Shown: positions 7,314 through 16,845, counted from the first letter of the stretch. The stretch is 64,000 nucleotides of DNA from Dyadobacter bucti (GCF_005869225.1 NZ_SWFP01000015.1:1-64000); one strand, 5' to 3'. Notes: generated by a model from the sequence alone, not told the origin. Program-made: numbers and translations.

Positions 7314-8201
7314 TTAGGATTTGGACAACTCGGTAAATAATTCCTTCTGGCGTTCTGTGAGGTTGGTAGGGATCTTTATCTCAAAAGTCACATACAAATC
7401 ACCGAACTCACCGTCTTTTTTGTAAACCGGAAAACCTTTTCCTTTCAGCCTCACTACACTTCCGTTTTGCGTCTCAGGTTTAACCGGCAGCTTCACTTTC
7501 CCGCTCATGGTTTCGATCACAACATCTCCTCCCAGAACGGCTGTATAAAGATCGAGGTCAAATTTAAGGTGCAGGTCATTGCCCGACCGTTTGAATTTTT
7601 CATCGTTTTCAACTGTAAAAGTGATAAACAGGTCGCCATTCGGGCCGCCGTTGGAGCCAGGTCCGCCATGGCCGGTAATTTTGATCGTCTGTCCGTTCTC
7701 GACACCGGCCGGAACCGTGATCCGGATGTTTTTACCATTTACAGTGAGCGTTTGCTTTTGGGTTTCGTAAGCTTGCCGCAGGCTCATTGTTACCTGGGCC
7801 TGGTAATCCTGCCCGCGGAACCTTGCCTGGCGCTGGCCGCCGCCAAATCCACTTCCGGAGCCGAACATCGATTCAAAGAAATCTGAAAATCCCCCTCCGT
7901 TGTCTCCGGAGAACCATTCTCCCTGCTGCTGCTGTCGTGCACCTCGTGCCTGCCGTGCTTTTTCAAATTCTTCGCTATGCTGCCAATCCTGTCCATACTG
8001 ATCGTACTTCTTTCTTTTTTCAGGATCACTGAGCACTTCATTGGCTTCGTTAAGCTGCTGAAATTTTTTCTCCGCCTCTGTGTCATTAGGGTTCAGGTCG
8101 GGATGAAATTTCCTTGCCAGCTTTCTGTAAGCGTTTTTTATATCTTTTTCTGTTGCTTTTTTATCGACTCCAAGTATTTGATAATAATCTACAAAGGGCA
8201 T
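7314..8201 (-). CDS. cbpA: DnaJ-type co-chaperone CbpA-like
   Basis: 295 residues from the ATG at 8201 (MPFVDYYQILGV). The frame runs 15 codons further upstream but the J-domain starts here. J-domain ~1-70 with the HPD motif (RKFHPDLNP); a Gly/Phe-rich linker ~85-125; DnaJ C-terminal substrate-binding domains after that. There are no CxxCxGxG zinc repeats, which separates CbpA from DnaJ. Works with DnaK; followed directly by its modulator gene. Confidence 0.92.
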   Translation of the reverse strand: MPFVDYYQILGVDKKATEKDIKNAYRKLARKFHPDLNPNDTEAEKKFQQLNEANEVLSDPEKRKKYDQYGQDWQHSEEFEKARQARGARQQQQGEWFSGDNGGGFSDFFESMFGSGSGFGGGQRQARFRGQDYQAQVTMSLRQAYETQKQTLTVNGKNIRITVPAGVENGQTIKITGHGGPGSNGGPNGDLFITFTVENDEKFKRSGNDLHLKFDLDLYTAVLGGDVVIETMSGKVKLPVKPETQNGSVVRLKGKGFPVYKKDGEFGDLYVTFEIKIPTNLTERQKELFTELSKS

Positions 8202-8248
8202 AATGGATAAGTTGAAGGTTGTAGAATATGTAATCTCTTTTAGCAAAT

Positions 8249-8470
8249 CTACTTTCGTTCCAGCATCCTGACGTAAAGATCTTCCACTTTTTTTCGGGCC
8301 CAGGGTGTTTTCCTCAGAAATTTAAGGCTGGACTTTACGCTGGGGTCATGCTGAAAACTGTTGATGTTTACATGATAGCCCATTTGTTCCCAGCCGTAGT
8401 AATCAACCAGTTCGTTAAGGATAGATTCCAGGGTTTTGCCGTGAAGGGGGTTGTTGGGTTGGATTTCCAT
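8249..8470 (-). CDS. VF530 family (DUF2132) protein
   Basis: 73 residues. The pattern NNPLHGKTLESILNEL..YYGWEQMG...INSF..DPSVKSSLKFLRKTPWAR matches the small, widely conserved VF530/DUF2132 family, whose structure is DNA-binding-like but whose function is unsettled. Length is typical of the family. It precedes cbpA on the same strand with a 47-bp gap and may share its transcript. Confidence 0.85.
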   Translation of the reverse strand: MEIQPNNPLHGKTLESILNELVDYYGWEQMGYHVNINSFQHDPSVKSSLKFLRKTPWARKKVEDLYVRMLERK

Positions 8471-8564
8471 GGTAGGGTGTCGAATGTTACTGCAAGTTTA
8501 AAGTAGATTTCCGAGTATAAATAATTATGATATTCAATGATTAGTTCAAACATATAACTTTCCT

Positions 8565-9545
8565 ATGGACCAGATAAAATGGGGTATTATTGGCTGTGGC
8601 AATGTAACGGAGGTAAAAAGCGGGCCTGCGTTTAATAAAGTAGAAAATTCCGGCCTGGTGGCCGTTATGCGGCGCGATGCTGAAAAAGCGGCGGATTATG
8701 CCGAGCGTCATAACGTTCCGAAATGGTACAGCAGTGCAGACGACCTGATCAACGATCCTGAAATCAACGCAATTTACATTGCTACCCCGCCTGACGCCCA
8801 TGAAGAGCTTGCTATAAAAGCGATGCGTGCAGGCAAACCGGTGTATATTGAAAAACCAATGGCAAGGAATGCTGCGGAGTGCGACAGGATCAATGAAGAA
8901 AGCAGAAAAACCGGAGTTCCTGTTTTTGTCGCATATTACCGCAGGTCGCTCGATTACTTTCAAAAAGTAAAGGAACTGATTGATAACAAAGTAGTTGGCG
9001 ATGTGAGGTTTGTAAATATCTGTCTTCAGTGGCAGCCTTATGATGAAGAAGTAGGGGAGAATGCTAAGCCACGCTGGCGGGTAGATCCCTCGATTTCGGG
9101 CGGAGGACATTTTCACGACCTGGCTTCCCACCAGTTCGATTTCCTTGAATATGTGTTCGGCCCTGTCAAATATGCGGCAGGGATAGCCAGGAACCAGGCG
9201 GGCCTGTACGAGGCCGACGATATCGTAGTTGCCAATTTTGAGTTTGAATCAGGTATTCTGGGAAATGGAAGCTGGTGTTATACAGTCAATAAGGAACAGC
9301 GGGAAGACGTCGCCCGGATTATCGGCTCTAAGGGCAGGATATCGTTTTCGTTTTTTGAGAAATTCGATATCAAAGTCGAAACCGAAACAGGTACAGAGGT
9401 TTTAAACATTCCTTACCCTGCCCACGTTCAGCAGCAGCTCATTGACCAGATCGTCCGCGACCTGCGTGGTGAAGGAAAAAGTCCGAGTACCGGTGAAACC
9501 GGGGCCCGTGCCAATCTGATCATGGACTGGATCACAAAAAAGTAG
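8565..9545 (+). CDS. Gfo/Idh/MocA family oxidoreductase
   Basis: 326 residues. N-terminal Rossmann fold with the nucleotide-binding glycine motif (GIIGCGNV, ~7-14), the family's EKPMA signature (~96-100) with the catalytic-type Lys, and a C-terminal alpha/beta domain with GGGHFHDLASHQFDFLEY in which a conserved His sits. These enzymes oxidise or reduce sugars and related cyclic substrates with NAD(P). No neighbour gives the substrate. Transcribed divergently from the VF530 gene. Confidence 0.9.
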   Translation: MDQIKWGIIGCGNVTEVKSGPAFNKVENSGLVAVMRRDAEKAADYAERHNVPKWYSSADDLINDPEINAIYIATPPDAHEELAIKAMRAGKPVYIEKPMARNAAECDRINEESRKTGVPVFVAYYRRSLDYFQKVKELIDNKVVGDVRFVNICLQWQPYDEEVGENAKPRWRVDPSISGGGHFHDLASHQFDFLEYVFGPVKYAAGIARNQAGLYEADDIVVANFEFESGILGNGSWCYTVNKEQREDVARIIGSKGRISFSFFEKFDIKVETETGTEVLNIPYPAHVQQQLIDQIVRDLRGEGKSPSTGETGARANLIMDWITKK

Positions 9546-9614
9546 CCCGGCAGAATACAATATATGTAACTATTTCAGTTATTTTACCAACATAACCAAT
9601 AAATCCTGACAGTC

Positions 9615-9728
9615 ATGGCGAAAGGCAAGAATCTTGATAAAGGAAGCACAAAGAAGGAACCTGAAAAAAATCTGAAAGAAAAGAGGGCAGAAAAGAAGGC
9701 GAAAAAAGATAGCAAAAAGGATTACTGA
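9615..9728 (+). CDS. Small lysine-rich protein (37 aa)
   Basis: ATG at 9615, TGA at 9726-9728. 37 residues, mostly Lys, Glu and Ala (MAKGKNLDKGSTKKEPEKN, then KxKRAEKKAKKD). Highly charged, with no hydrophobic core, so probably disordered. It could bind nucleic acid, but that is only composition. A good hairpin follows it. It may be co-transcribed with the oxidoreductase 69 bp upstream. Confidence 0.55.
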   Translation: MAKGKNLDKGSTKKEPEKNLKEKRAEKKAKKDSKKDY

Positions 9729-9747
9729 TTTGTATAAAGTCTCCCTT

Positions 9748-9792
9748 GAAATTGTGATCTCTGACGATTAGGTGTCGGAGATCACAATTCAT
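9748..9792. terminator. Hairpin between convergent genes
   Basis: Arms AATTGTGATCTC / GAGATCACAATT (9750-9761, 9778-9789), 16-nt loop. There is no strong T-run, but the position between convergent genes fits transcription termination. Confidence 0.55.
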
Positions 9793-9806
9793 TTCAGGGC
9801 ATTGGG

Positions 9807-10109
9807 TTAATATACTTCGGCGTTGGTTTTGTATTTTGCCAGGCGTTTCCGGGCACGGAGGATCTTTGAGTAGATCTTATTTTTTTCATCCTGCGTTACC
9901 ACATCGTCAGCTTCCGCTTTTTCAATCGCCAGTTTGATAATATTGTGCTCATCTTTGAGCTTACCGTATTCAATTTCAGTTACTTTTTTGTTTTTATAAG
10001 CTGTTTCAACCTGTGCCTGCAGCTTTTTAAGATCCGATTTGAAATTCTGGGCGTGGGAGGCTGAAAGTCCCCACAGAAATAGAAATATCGTAGTAAGTAA
10101 ACGCTTCAT
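9807..10109 (-). CDS. Hypothetical secreted protein
   Basis: 100 residues. A clear signal peptide (KRLLTTIFLFLWGLSASHAQ, cleavage after AHAQ-like AQ) precedes a short, charged, helical mature part of ~80 residues (LKKLQAQVETAYKNKKVTEIEYGKL). It has no recognised domain. Confidence 0.75.
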   Translation of the reverse strand: MKRLLTTIFLFLWGLSASHAQNFKSDLKKLQAQVETAYKNKKVTEIEYGKLKDEHNIIKLAIEKAEADDVVTQDEKNKIYSKILRARKRLAKYKTNAEVY

Positions 10110-10284
10110 TAAACGAAGATTTTAAAAGGAATAAATTGAGTAATACTTAAAAAGAACGTGATTTTAAGATTCTGAATATGTTTCCGGCTCATTTTGTATC
10201 GACAGCACCGCGCATATTAAGCAAGTTTCAGGTTGAACAGGGACGGATTCAGAGCCATTTTTGTTCAACAAATTATTGATCCAA

Positions 10285-11127
10285 ATGACACAGGAAACTT
10301 ATAATTACGAGAAAATCGCAAAGGCGATCGAGTTTATCGTTGCCAATGCCAAGGAGCAGCCTTCTTTGTTTGAAGTTGCCGAAGAAGTCGGTATCAGCCA
10401 GTTTCATTTTCAGCGTACTTTTACGGAATGGGCCGGGGTAAGTCCCAAGAAGTTTCTTCAATACATCACTACGGGCTATCTGAAAGGGAAGATTAAGGAA
10501 ACTTCCAATCTGATCGAACTGGCGGAATCTGCCGGGCTTTCCAGTCAGAGCAGAGTGTATGATCATTTTATCTCCATTGAAGCTGTCACACCGCAGGAAT
10601 TCAAAACTTCCGGAAAAGGACTGGATATTTTCTACGGGTTTCATGACACACCTTTTGGTGAATGCTTCCTGGCCGTCACCGCCAGGGGGATTTGTGCAAT
10701 GGCATTTGTAGACGCTACCACAAAAGATGAACAACTTATACTTCTTGCCAAAAAATGGCATTACGCCTCCATAAAGCCTGACGTTTCGGTCACCGGCAAA
10801 TACATTGCGCGCATTTTTCAGGGTGACAGCAATTCGGTTGAAAAGCTACCGCTGCTGGTACAGGGAACAAATTTTCAGCTCAAAGTATGGGAAGCGCTGC
10901 TGAATATCCCCAACGGAGCCGTGACAACTTATCAGCAAATTGCCAGGAGTATCGGAAACCCAGGCGCAGTGCGTGCGGTAGGGACAGCAGTAGGCGACAA
11001 TCCGATCGCGTACCTGATCCCCTGCCACAGAGTGATCCGCAAAGAGGGAGTGCTGGGGGAATACCGCTGGGGCAGCCTGCGTAAAAAGGCATTAATTGGT
11101 TGGGAAGCGGCGCGCCTGGAGGCCTAG
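10285..11127 (+). CDS. AraC-type HTH fused to methylated-DNA--protein-cysteine methyltransferase (Ada/Ogt-like)
   Basis: 280 residues from the ATG at 10285 (MTQETYNYEKIAKAI). The N-terminal ~100 residues form an AraC-type double helix-turn-helix. The C-terminal ~160 are an Ogt/Ada methyltransferase with the active-site PCHRV (Cys ~247) and the upstream 'NIPNGAVTTYQQIAR' segment. It repairs O6-alkylguanine by irreversible transfer to Cys. The zinc-binding N-terminal domain that lets E. coli Ada sense phosphotriester damage is missing, so an Ada-type switch through that domain cannot operate. Confidence 0.9.
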   Translation: MTQETYNYEKIAKAIEFIVANAKEQPSLFEVAEEVGISQFHFQRTFTEWAGVSPKKFLQYITTGYLKGKIKETSNLIELAESAGLSSQSRVYDHFISIEAVTPQEFKTSGKGLDIFYGFHDTPFGECFLAVTARGICAMAFVDATTKDEQLILLAKKWHYASIKPDVSVTGKYIARIFQGDSNSVEKLPLLVQGTNFQLKVWEALLNIPNGAVTTYQQIARSIGNPGAVRAVGTAVGDNPIAYLIPCHRVIRKEGVLGEYRWGSLRKKALIGWEAARLEA

Positions 11128-11335
11128 TCCTGTCCTTTCCCTTTTCTTTCAACATTGGGGCAATGAGGAATATTTTGCACAAAACTGCGGTTGTCATCTC
11201 GGCGATAAAAAAATCAAAGTATAGCTAAAAAGCTTGTTGGCGAAGCGTAATGTGGTTTTTCGGCAGAACCCGCCTATGTATGGACTGATTTTGGCACCAT
11301 TGGTTATTCATCAATTCAGTAACCATTTATCAGAC

Positions 11336-11944
11336 ATGAAAAATTATCTCGTTCGCTCATTTATAGCAGTGGCATTTATTTTGACAATCGGTTCGGCTGC
11401 CAATGCACAGTTTTCACTGGGTTTGCAAGGTGGAATTGCAAAATCGGATGTAGAGGATTCGAAAACAGTAGCCGGTGGGGGCGCAAACCTCAGGGTGTTC
11501 ACTTCTCCTCAGTTTGCATTCGGTATAGCAGGTAAAATATATGCTGACGGTAGCGACTACACCTTCGCGGGGCAAAACCTGACTTCAACGGGAACATTGA
11601 CACCGGTTACAGGGACACTGGATTACTATTTCACCGAGGGCGGCTTACTGAGACCCTATATTGGAGCTGACGCAGGGGTATATTTTTCCAAATATGACGC
11701 TAAGTTGAACGGAAACACGATTTTGGAATCTTCCCGTCACAGCAATTTCGGTGCTGCGCCGAGAGCGGGTCTGATCTTCGCGTTCGGCAATATGGGTATA
11801 CAGGTAGAGGGGATATATCATTTTGTTTTTGGTAATAAAAATCACAGTTCGACCACAGGATCAGCCGGTAACATTGATTTTGAATCAACTTCGAAATTTG
11901 GCGGTGTGAATGTTGGTGTGATTTTTGGTCTTGGAGGCGAGTAA
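11336..11944 (+). CDS. Outer-membrane beta-barrel protein
   Basis: 202 residues from the ATG at 11336 (MKNYLVRSFIAVAF), chosen because a signal peptide ending in ANAQ starts there; the frame runs 34 codons further upstream without it. The mature part alternates polar and hydrophobic residues (FSLGLQGGIAKSDVED..., VTGTLDYYF..., RPYIGADAGVYFSKY, GVNVGVIFGLG), typical of the small OmpA-like/porin-family eight-stranded barrels. Function unknown. A terminator follows. Confidence 0.85.
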   Translation: MKNYLVRSFIAVAFILTIGSAANAQFSLGLQGGIAKSDVEDSKTVAGGGANLRVFTSPQFAFGIAGKIYADGSDYTFAGQNLTSTGTLTPVTGTLDYYFTEGGLLRPYIGADAGVYFSKYDAKLNGNTILESSRHSNFGAAPRAGLIFAFGNMGIQVEGIYHFVFGNKNHSSTTGSAGNIDFESTSKFGGVNVGVIFGLGGE

Positions 11945-11966
11945 AATTACGTCAGAATGAATCAGT

Positions 11967-12000
11967 AAAAGCGCCTCGTCAAAGGGCGCTTTTTTGTTTT
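11967..12000 (+). terminator. Rho-independent terminator
   Basis: AAAAGCGCC / GGGCGCTTTT stem followed by a T-run, 22 bp after the beta-barrel gene stop. Confidence 0.85.
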
Positions 12001-12047
12001 TATCCGAACCCGGCTTACCTTGCCCAGGAAATCAAAACAGCTGTTTC

Positions 12048-12947
12048 TTGGATAGGGAACAATCTTTCACGGATGAGGTTTGCAAATGGTTCATGTCCAG
12101 GGGATTTGATTGTATCGTCGTCGAGACACTTTTTCCCGAAATTGAAATCAGCCGGGAGAACCGGGTTTTGTTGAAGATTACATTGGTAAGTCTGCACGAA
12201 TGGCGGACAGGGCGGTCGTTGGGTAACCTTAGTGAGGCCTTCGAGAAAGTGAGAAATCGAAGAGAAGAGGGGAGGGCGGCCATCATACTGTGGCAAGATT
12301 ACTGGCTCGGAAGAGAGGAAATTGTAAAGTCGAGACTACTGGCGATGCTAGGTACGTCCCAGAAAATACCGGCACGGCTGACGCAGGTGCGCCGTATTGA
12401 CAAAATTACGTCGCAGGCGTTTCTGGAAAAATACCATCTGAATGGATCAGTGGGATCGAAGTATCAGTATGGGTTGTTTTTGCCAAAGCGATATTTTCGT
12501 ATCCTCAATGCTGATTTTCAGCACGATCGGGAGGGTGAGGAAATGCTCGTGGCAGTTGCAACGTTTAGTCATCCACGTATTTTTCAGCGGCCAGGTAAGG
12601 CGTTCAGATCTTACGAGTTGATACGTTTCGCAAGTATAGCAGCTACCAATGTCGTGGGCGGGCTTGACAAACTTCTTAAGGCATTTTCAGGAGAGAAAAA
12701 ACCAGACGATATCATGACCTATGCTGATCTCGAATGGTCCGATGGCAGAAGCTATGCCAGGCTCGGATTTGAACCCGTTTCAGAAACCCCGCCAATGTCT
12801 TTTCTACTCGATCTGAAAAGTAACAGAAGATTTACGTCACCAAAAGAGCGTCCACTTAAAGAGGACGCCGACATTCAGCACGTTGAAGACATCACCACGG
12901 TATTTAATGCAGGGAGTATGAAGTACGTTAAAACGGTGAGTACCTGA
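12048..12947 (+). CDS. Hypothetical protein with Hef-like endonuclease-related C-terminus
   Basis: About 299 residues if it begins at the TTG at 12048. The open frame extends to 11994 but that overlaps the terminator, and the next ATG is at 12093. The central part (RRIDKITSQAFLEKYHLNGSVGSKYQYGLFL) and the segment MTYADLEWSDGRSYARLGFEPVSETPP resemble proteins described as Hef-like homing-endonuclease relatives, where an asymmetric 'Y.DL.WSdG..Y..lGF' stretch is common. No catalytic residues can be named. It precedes miaA on the same strand. Confidence 0.6.
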   Translation: MDREQSFTDEVCKWFMSRGFDCIVVETLFPEIEISRENRVLLKITLVSLHEWRTGRSLGNLSEAFEKVRNRREEGRAAIILWQDYWLGREEIVKSRLLAMLGTSQKIPARLTQVRRIDKITSQAFLEKYHLNGSVGSKYQYGLFLPKRYFRILNADFQHDREGEEMLVAVATFSHPRIFQRPGKAFRSYELIRFASIAATNVVGGLDKLLKAFSGEKKPDDIMTYADLEWSDGRSYARLGFEPVSETPPMSFLLDLKSNRRFTSPKERPLKEDADIQHVEDITTVFNAGSMKYVKTVST

Positions 12948-13041
12948 TTTTTAAAAATACGTGTTTTGGATTAACTGAGGCAACTTTGTACGTTTGGTAC
13001 TTGTTTCGCTAGTCTGGCAATTACTAATCCGATTTTCTAAC

Positions 13042-14025
13042 TTGACCTCAGAAATTAACCCGGTATTCCGGCAATTCCCGCTCCTGGTGATACTGGGCCC
13101 CACGGCTTCCGGCAAGACACACCTGGCCACGCACGTGGCGGATCAATTGAATGGCGAGATCATCAGCGCCGACTCCCGGCAGGTTTACAGGGACATGACC
13201 ATCGGGACGGGCAAAGATCTGGAAGAGTACTGCATCAATGGGAAAAACATTCCCTATCATCTGATCGATATCCTGGACGCGGGCCAACAATACAATGTAA
13301 GCGAATATCAGGCAGATTTTTGTCTGGCATTTTTGCAGGTGGCAGCAGAAGGGCATTGCCCGGTTGTATGTGGCGGAACCGGTTTTTACATTCATTCCGT
13401 GTTACAGGGCCATGCCTACTTTTCAATACCTGTCAGTGAAACACTGAGAACAGCACTTGAAAGCCTTTCAACGACAGAATTGCTGGCCAGATTTCAGGAG
13501 ATGGATACGTCTTACCGGAACCTGGCGGATACATCCACAAGGAAACGACTGATCCGCGCGATCGAAATTTCCACTTTTTTGAAAGAAAACCCCGAAGAAC
13601 AAAACCAGTTTACAAGAAATTCACCTACATACCAATCTATCGTTTTTGGACTAAACCCACCTTTGGATGTGCGTCGGGAGCGTATTTCCAGAAGATTAAA
13701 ATTTAGATTGGAAAACGGCCTGATAGAAGAAGTGGAGGCGCTTCTGGCCCGCGGCCTTACGCCTGCACAACTGATCTATTATGGTCTGGAATATAAGTAT
13801 GTAACGAATTACCTGACAGGCCAGCTGCCTTACCAGGAAATGGCTAAGCAGCTTGAAACAGAAATCCATCGTTTCGCAAAAAGACAGATGACCTTTTTCC
13901 GAAAAATGGAAAAGGATGGCATTCAGATACGGTGGCTTGACTTTGATCTGCCTGATGAAGAGCAGATCAGGATCGTGACGGCCGCCTACAAGGAATTTCA
14001 GCATAAAATGATTGCTGAAACGTAA
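13042..14025 (+). CDS. miaA: tRNA dimethylallyltransferase MiaA
   Basis: About 327 residues from a TTG at 13042; another TTG at 12994 would add 16 residues. No ATG lies near the conserved start. P-loop GPTASGKT, then SADSRQVYRDMTIGTGK, the family's signature around the catalytic Asp, and VCGGTGFYIHSVLQG. The C-terminal part has RLKFRLENGLIEEVEALL and FAKRQMTFFRK. MiaA adds the dimethylallyl group to A37 of tRNAs reading UNN codons. Length is typical. Confidence 0.93.
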   Translation: MTSEINPVFRQFPLLVILGPTASGKTHLATHVADQLNGEIISADSRQVYRDMTIGTGKDLEEYCINGKNIPYHLIDILDAGQQYNVSEYQADFCLAFLQVAAEGHCPVVCGGTGFYIHSVLQGHAYFSIPVSETLRTALESLSTTELLARFQEMDTSYRNLADTSTRKRLIRAIEISTFLKENPEEQNQFTRNSPTYQSIVFGLNPPLDVRRERISRRLKFRLENGLIEEVEALLARGLTPAQLIYYGLEYKYVTNYLTGQLPYQEMAKQLETEIHRFAKRQMTFFRKMEKDGIQIRWLDFDLPDEEQIRIVTAAYKEFQHKMIAET

Positions 14026-14059
14026 GTGTAAGAATAATTAAAAGACGTCGTACTTAACA

Positions 14060-14530
14060 ATGAACAAGAAGATCAGTAGTATTTTGCTTTTACTGGTACT
14101 AAGCGTAACCGACGCTTACCTACTGGCACATCCCAATCTGATCGGGAAAATCGGAATTTTAGTGTATAAGCACAGTTATATCCGGAATTTTCCAAGGGCA
14201 TTGGTTACGGTATTGCTGGTGGTCGGGATTTCGCTGTTGATTTGTGAACTGTTGTACCGATTTTCGAAATACCCTGTGGCATTGGTTTGTTATGCTGTGC
14301 TGCTGGCGATTGCATTGGGATGGCTGGGTTATGTATATACCACATTCTCAACGTTTTCGTACCGGATCACAGGAAAAGCATTTATTTATGGGGCGCATTT
14401 GCTGCCGATAATACTCGCAGGACTGTATGGAAGGTATTTTGTAAAGAAAATGGTTCAGAAAAATAGAGCTGCCAAAAACTTGCCTGTGGAAAGCGAAAAT
14501 GGTAAAGCCGGCACAGGAAATCAGCATTAG
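14060..14530 (+). CDS. Hypothetical integral membrane protein
   Basis: 156 residues with four hydrophobic segments (about 6-24, 46-66, 73-92 and 108-126) and a short basic, polar tail. Not recognised. It starts 34 bp after miaA on the same strand and may share its transcript. Confidence 0.7.
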   Translation: MNKKISSILLLLVLSVTDAYLLAHPNLIGKIGILVYKHSYIRNFPRALVTVLLVVGISLLICELLYRFSKYPVALVCYAVLLAIALGWLGYVYTTFSTFSYRITGKAFIYGAHLLPIILAGLYGRYFVKKMVQKNRAAKNLPVESENGKAGTGNQH

Positions 14531-14840
14531 CGGAAATTAAAGACGGGGATTTTTGGATGATATTTTGTACGATAGAATATTATTATTAATCCTTCAAATT
14601 GTGAAATATTATTGCCTGAGTCTTGTATTTTCACAAATAAAACACGGATAATAATAGAATTTACGCAGTTTTTTAGGATATTGCGGCTTGTGTTTCGCCG
14701 GGAAATGGTTAGTCCTGGCATGGATTAACACAAAATTAATTTATTGGATAAGTAAATCCGTAACCACAAAAAACTTTGGATTGAGTTGGCCTGGTTTGCT
14801 TTATCAAGTCATTAACCTTTTTAAATTTATTCTCATTTAT

Positions 14841-16127
14841 ATGTCCCAAATAGCTGAATTAACCCTTGAAGGTAAGAAGTACGAGTTCCCTGTTATAGAA
14901 GGAAGTGAACATGAAAAAGCGATTGATATTGCGAAGTTACGTGACCAGAGCGGGTACATTACGATTGATGCAGGTTACAAAAATACAGGTGCTACAAAAA
15001 GCGCCATAACTTTTTTGGATGGAGAAGAAGGTATACTGAATTACAGAGGTTATTCGATTGAGGATCTGGCTGAAAAATCATCATTTCTGGAAGTTGCTTA
15101 TCTGTTGATATATGGTGAACTGCCTACCGAAAAACAGTTCGCTGAGTTTGAACATGAAATAAGGACGCATACGCTCGTAAACGAAGATATGCGCAAAATC
15201 TTCGAAGGCTTTCCTGTAAATGCACACCCGATGGGCGTGCTTTCTTCGCTGGTGAGCGCTATGAGTGCTTTCTACCCTGAAACATTTGATCAGAATACTG
15301 AAGAAATAACGGAATTGCATATCATCCGCCTGCTTTCCAAGCTGCCGACGATCGCTACATGGTCATATAAAAAATCGCAGGGGCATCCTGTAAATTATCC
15401 GCAGAACGATCTGGACTATTGCTCCAATTTTCTGAATATGATGTTTTCGCTTCCGGTAGCCCAGTACAAAGTTGATCCGGTTGTGTCAGCGGCCTTGAAC
15501 AAACTATTGATCCTGCACGCCGACCATGAGCAAAACTGCTCTACATCGACAGTAAGGCTGGTAGGCTCTTCACATGCAAATATCTACTCATCCATCTCTT
15601 CCGGTATCAGTGCACTTTGGGGCCCCCTTCACGGTGGTGCAAACCAGGAGGTGATTGAAATGCTTGAAGCTATCAAAAACGACGGCGGAGATACTCAGAA
15701 ATATATTGATATGGCGAAGGATAAATCCAGCGGGTTCCGCCTGTTTGGTTTTGGTCACCGTGTTTATAAGAATTTCGACCCACGCGCCCGCATCATTAAA
15801 AAGGCGGCAGACGATGTTCTCAACAAATTGGGCATCAACGACCCGGTTCTGGAAATTGCCCAGAAATTGGAAAAGGCTGCCCTTGAAGATGAATATTTCG
15901 TGTCACGGAAACTATACCCAAACGTGGACTTTTACTCGGGTATCATTTATCGTGCGCTTGGTATTCCGACCAATATGTTTACAGTCATGTTTGCGATCGG
16001 CCGTCTGCCGGGATGGATTGCGCAGTGGAAAGAAATGCGTACAAACAAAGAGCCGATCGGTCGTCCGCGCCAGGTATATGTAGGTGCGCCGAAAAGAGAA
16101 TTTGTTCCGATGAGCGAGAGAAAATAA
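14841..16127 (+). CDS. gltA: Citrate synthase
   Basis: 428 residues from the ATG at 14841 (MSQIAELTLEGKKYEFPVIEG), the family's normal start; the frame runs 51 codons further back through non-coding sequence. Active-site segments are present: LHADHEQNCSTSTVRLVGSS (with the first catalytic His region), GPLHGGANQEV (catalytic His), and FGHRVYKNFDPRA followed by the catalytic Asp region. Type II (longer, hexameric) class by length. It condenses oxaloacetate and acetyl-CoA at the start of the citric acid cycle. It stands alone with its own terminator. Confidence 0.96.
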   Translation: MSQIAELTLEGKKYEFPVIEGSEHEKAIDIAKLRDQSGYITIDAGYKNTGATKSAITFLDGEEGILNYRGYSIEDLAEKSSFLEVAYLLIYGELPTEKQFAEFEHEIRTHTLVNEDMRKIFEGFPVNAHPMGVLSSLVSAMSAFYPETFDQNTEEITELHIIRLLSKLPTIATWSYKKSQGHPVNYPQNDLDYCSNFLNMMFSLPVAQYKVDPVVSAALNKLLILHADHEQNCSTSTVRLVGSSHANIYSSISSGISALWGPLHGGANQEVIEMLEAIKNDGGDTQKYIDMAKDKSSGFRLFGFGHRVYKNFDPRARIIKKAADDVLNKLGINDPVLEIAQKLEKAALEDEYFVSRKLYPNVDFYSGIIYRALGIPTNMFTVMFAIGRLPGWIAQWKEMRTNKEPIGRPRQVYVGAPKREFVPMSERK

Positions 16128-16142
16128 AGATCACTGGAATTT

Positions 16143-16179
16143 AAAAAATGCCGTCAGTTACTAACTGGCGGCATTTTTT
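16143..16179. terminator. Terminator between gltA and pdxH
   Basis: AAAAAATGCCG-CAG stem with the complementary CTGGCGGCATTTTTT; T/A runs on both sides suit the convergent arrangement. Confidence 0.85.
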
Positions 16180-16203
16180 GTGTTAACAGCGCAAAACGTT
16201 TTA

Positions 16204-16845
16204 TTAAGGTGCCAGTCTTTCGACAGACCAAAGCCCTTCTGCATTTTTATGATAGGTGAGCCGGTCATGCAGCCGACTTGGCCTGCCTTGCCAGAACTCT
16301 ATATAGTCGGGAACCACCCGGTAACCTCCCCAGTAAGGCGGACGGGGCACTTCGCCACCGGCGAAACGCGACTCCTGTTCCTGCGTCAGTTTTTCCAGCA
16401 CGTTCCTGTTTTCTATGACTGAACTCTGGCTGGAAACCCAGGCCCCGATCTGACTTCCGCGTGGCCTGGAAGCGAAATATTCGTCCGATTCCTGAAGGGA
16501 AGTTTTCTCAACTTTCCCTTCAATTCTTACCTGTCTTTCAAATTCCTTCCAGAAGAAGGTAAGTGATACCTGAGGATTACCTGCCATTTCCTCACCCTTC
16601 TTGCTTTTATAATTCGTAAAGAACATAAATCCTGTGTCATCAAGATCTTTAAGCAGTACAATCCTGGACGAAGGCCGGCCATTGCTGACAGTACTTAAAA
16701 GCATTGCGTTAGGCTCTGTAATACCGCTATTTACCGCTTCATTAAACCATATTCTGAACTGCCTGAGCGGATCAGGATCCAGATCTTTTTTTGAAAGTCC
16801 CTTTAAAGTATAATCGTGGCGAATTTTTCCAATGTTATGATCCAT
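16204..16845 (-). CDS. pdxH: Pyridoxamine 5'-phosphate oxidase
   Basis: 213 residues, typical length. FMN- and PLP-binding segments are visible: SSRIVLLKDLDDTGFMFFTNYKSKKGEEM, the TFFWKEFERQVRIEGKVEK strand, RPRGSQIGAWVSSQSS, and the C-terminal EFWQGRPSRLHDRL. It makes pyridoxal 5'-phosphate in vitamin B6 salvage and synthesis. Convergent with gltA. Confidence 0.95.
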   Translation of the reverse strand: MDHNIGKIRHDYTLKGLSKKDLDPDPLRQFRIWFNEAVNSGITEPNAMLLSTVSNGRPSSRIVLLKDLDDTGFMFFTNYKSKKGEEMAGNPQVSLTFFWKEFERQVRIEGKVEKTSLQESDEYFASRPRGSQIGAWVSSQSSVIENRNVLEKLTQEQESRFAGGEVPRPPYWGGYRVVPDYIEFWQGRPSRLHDRLTYHKNAEGLWSVERLAP

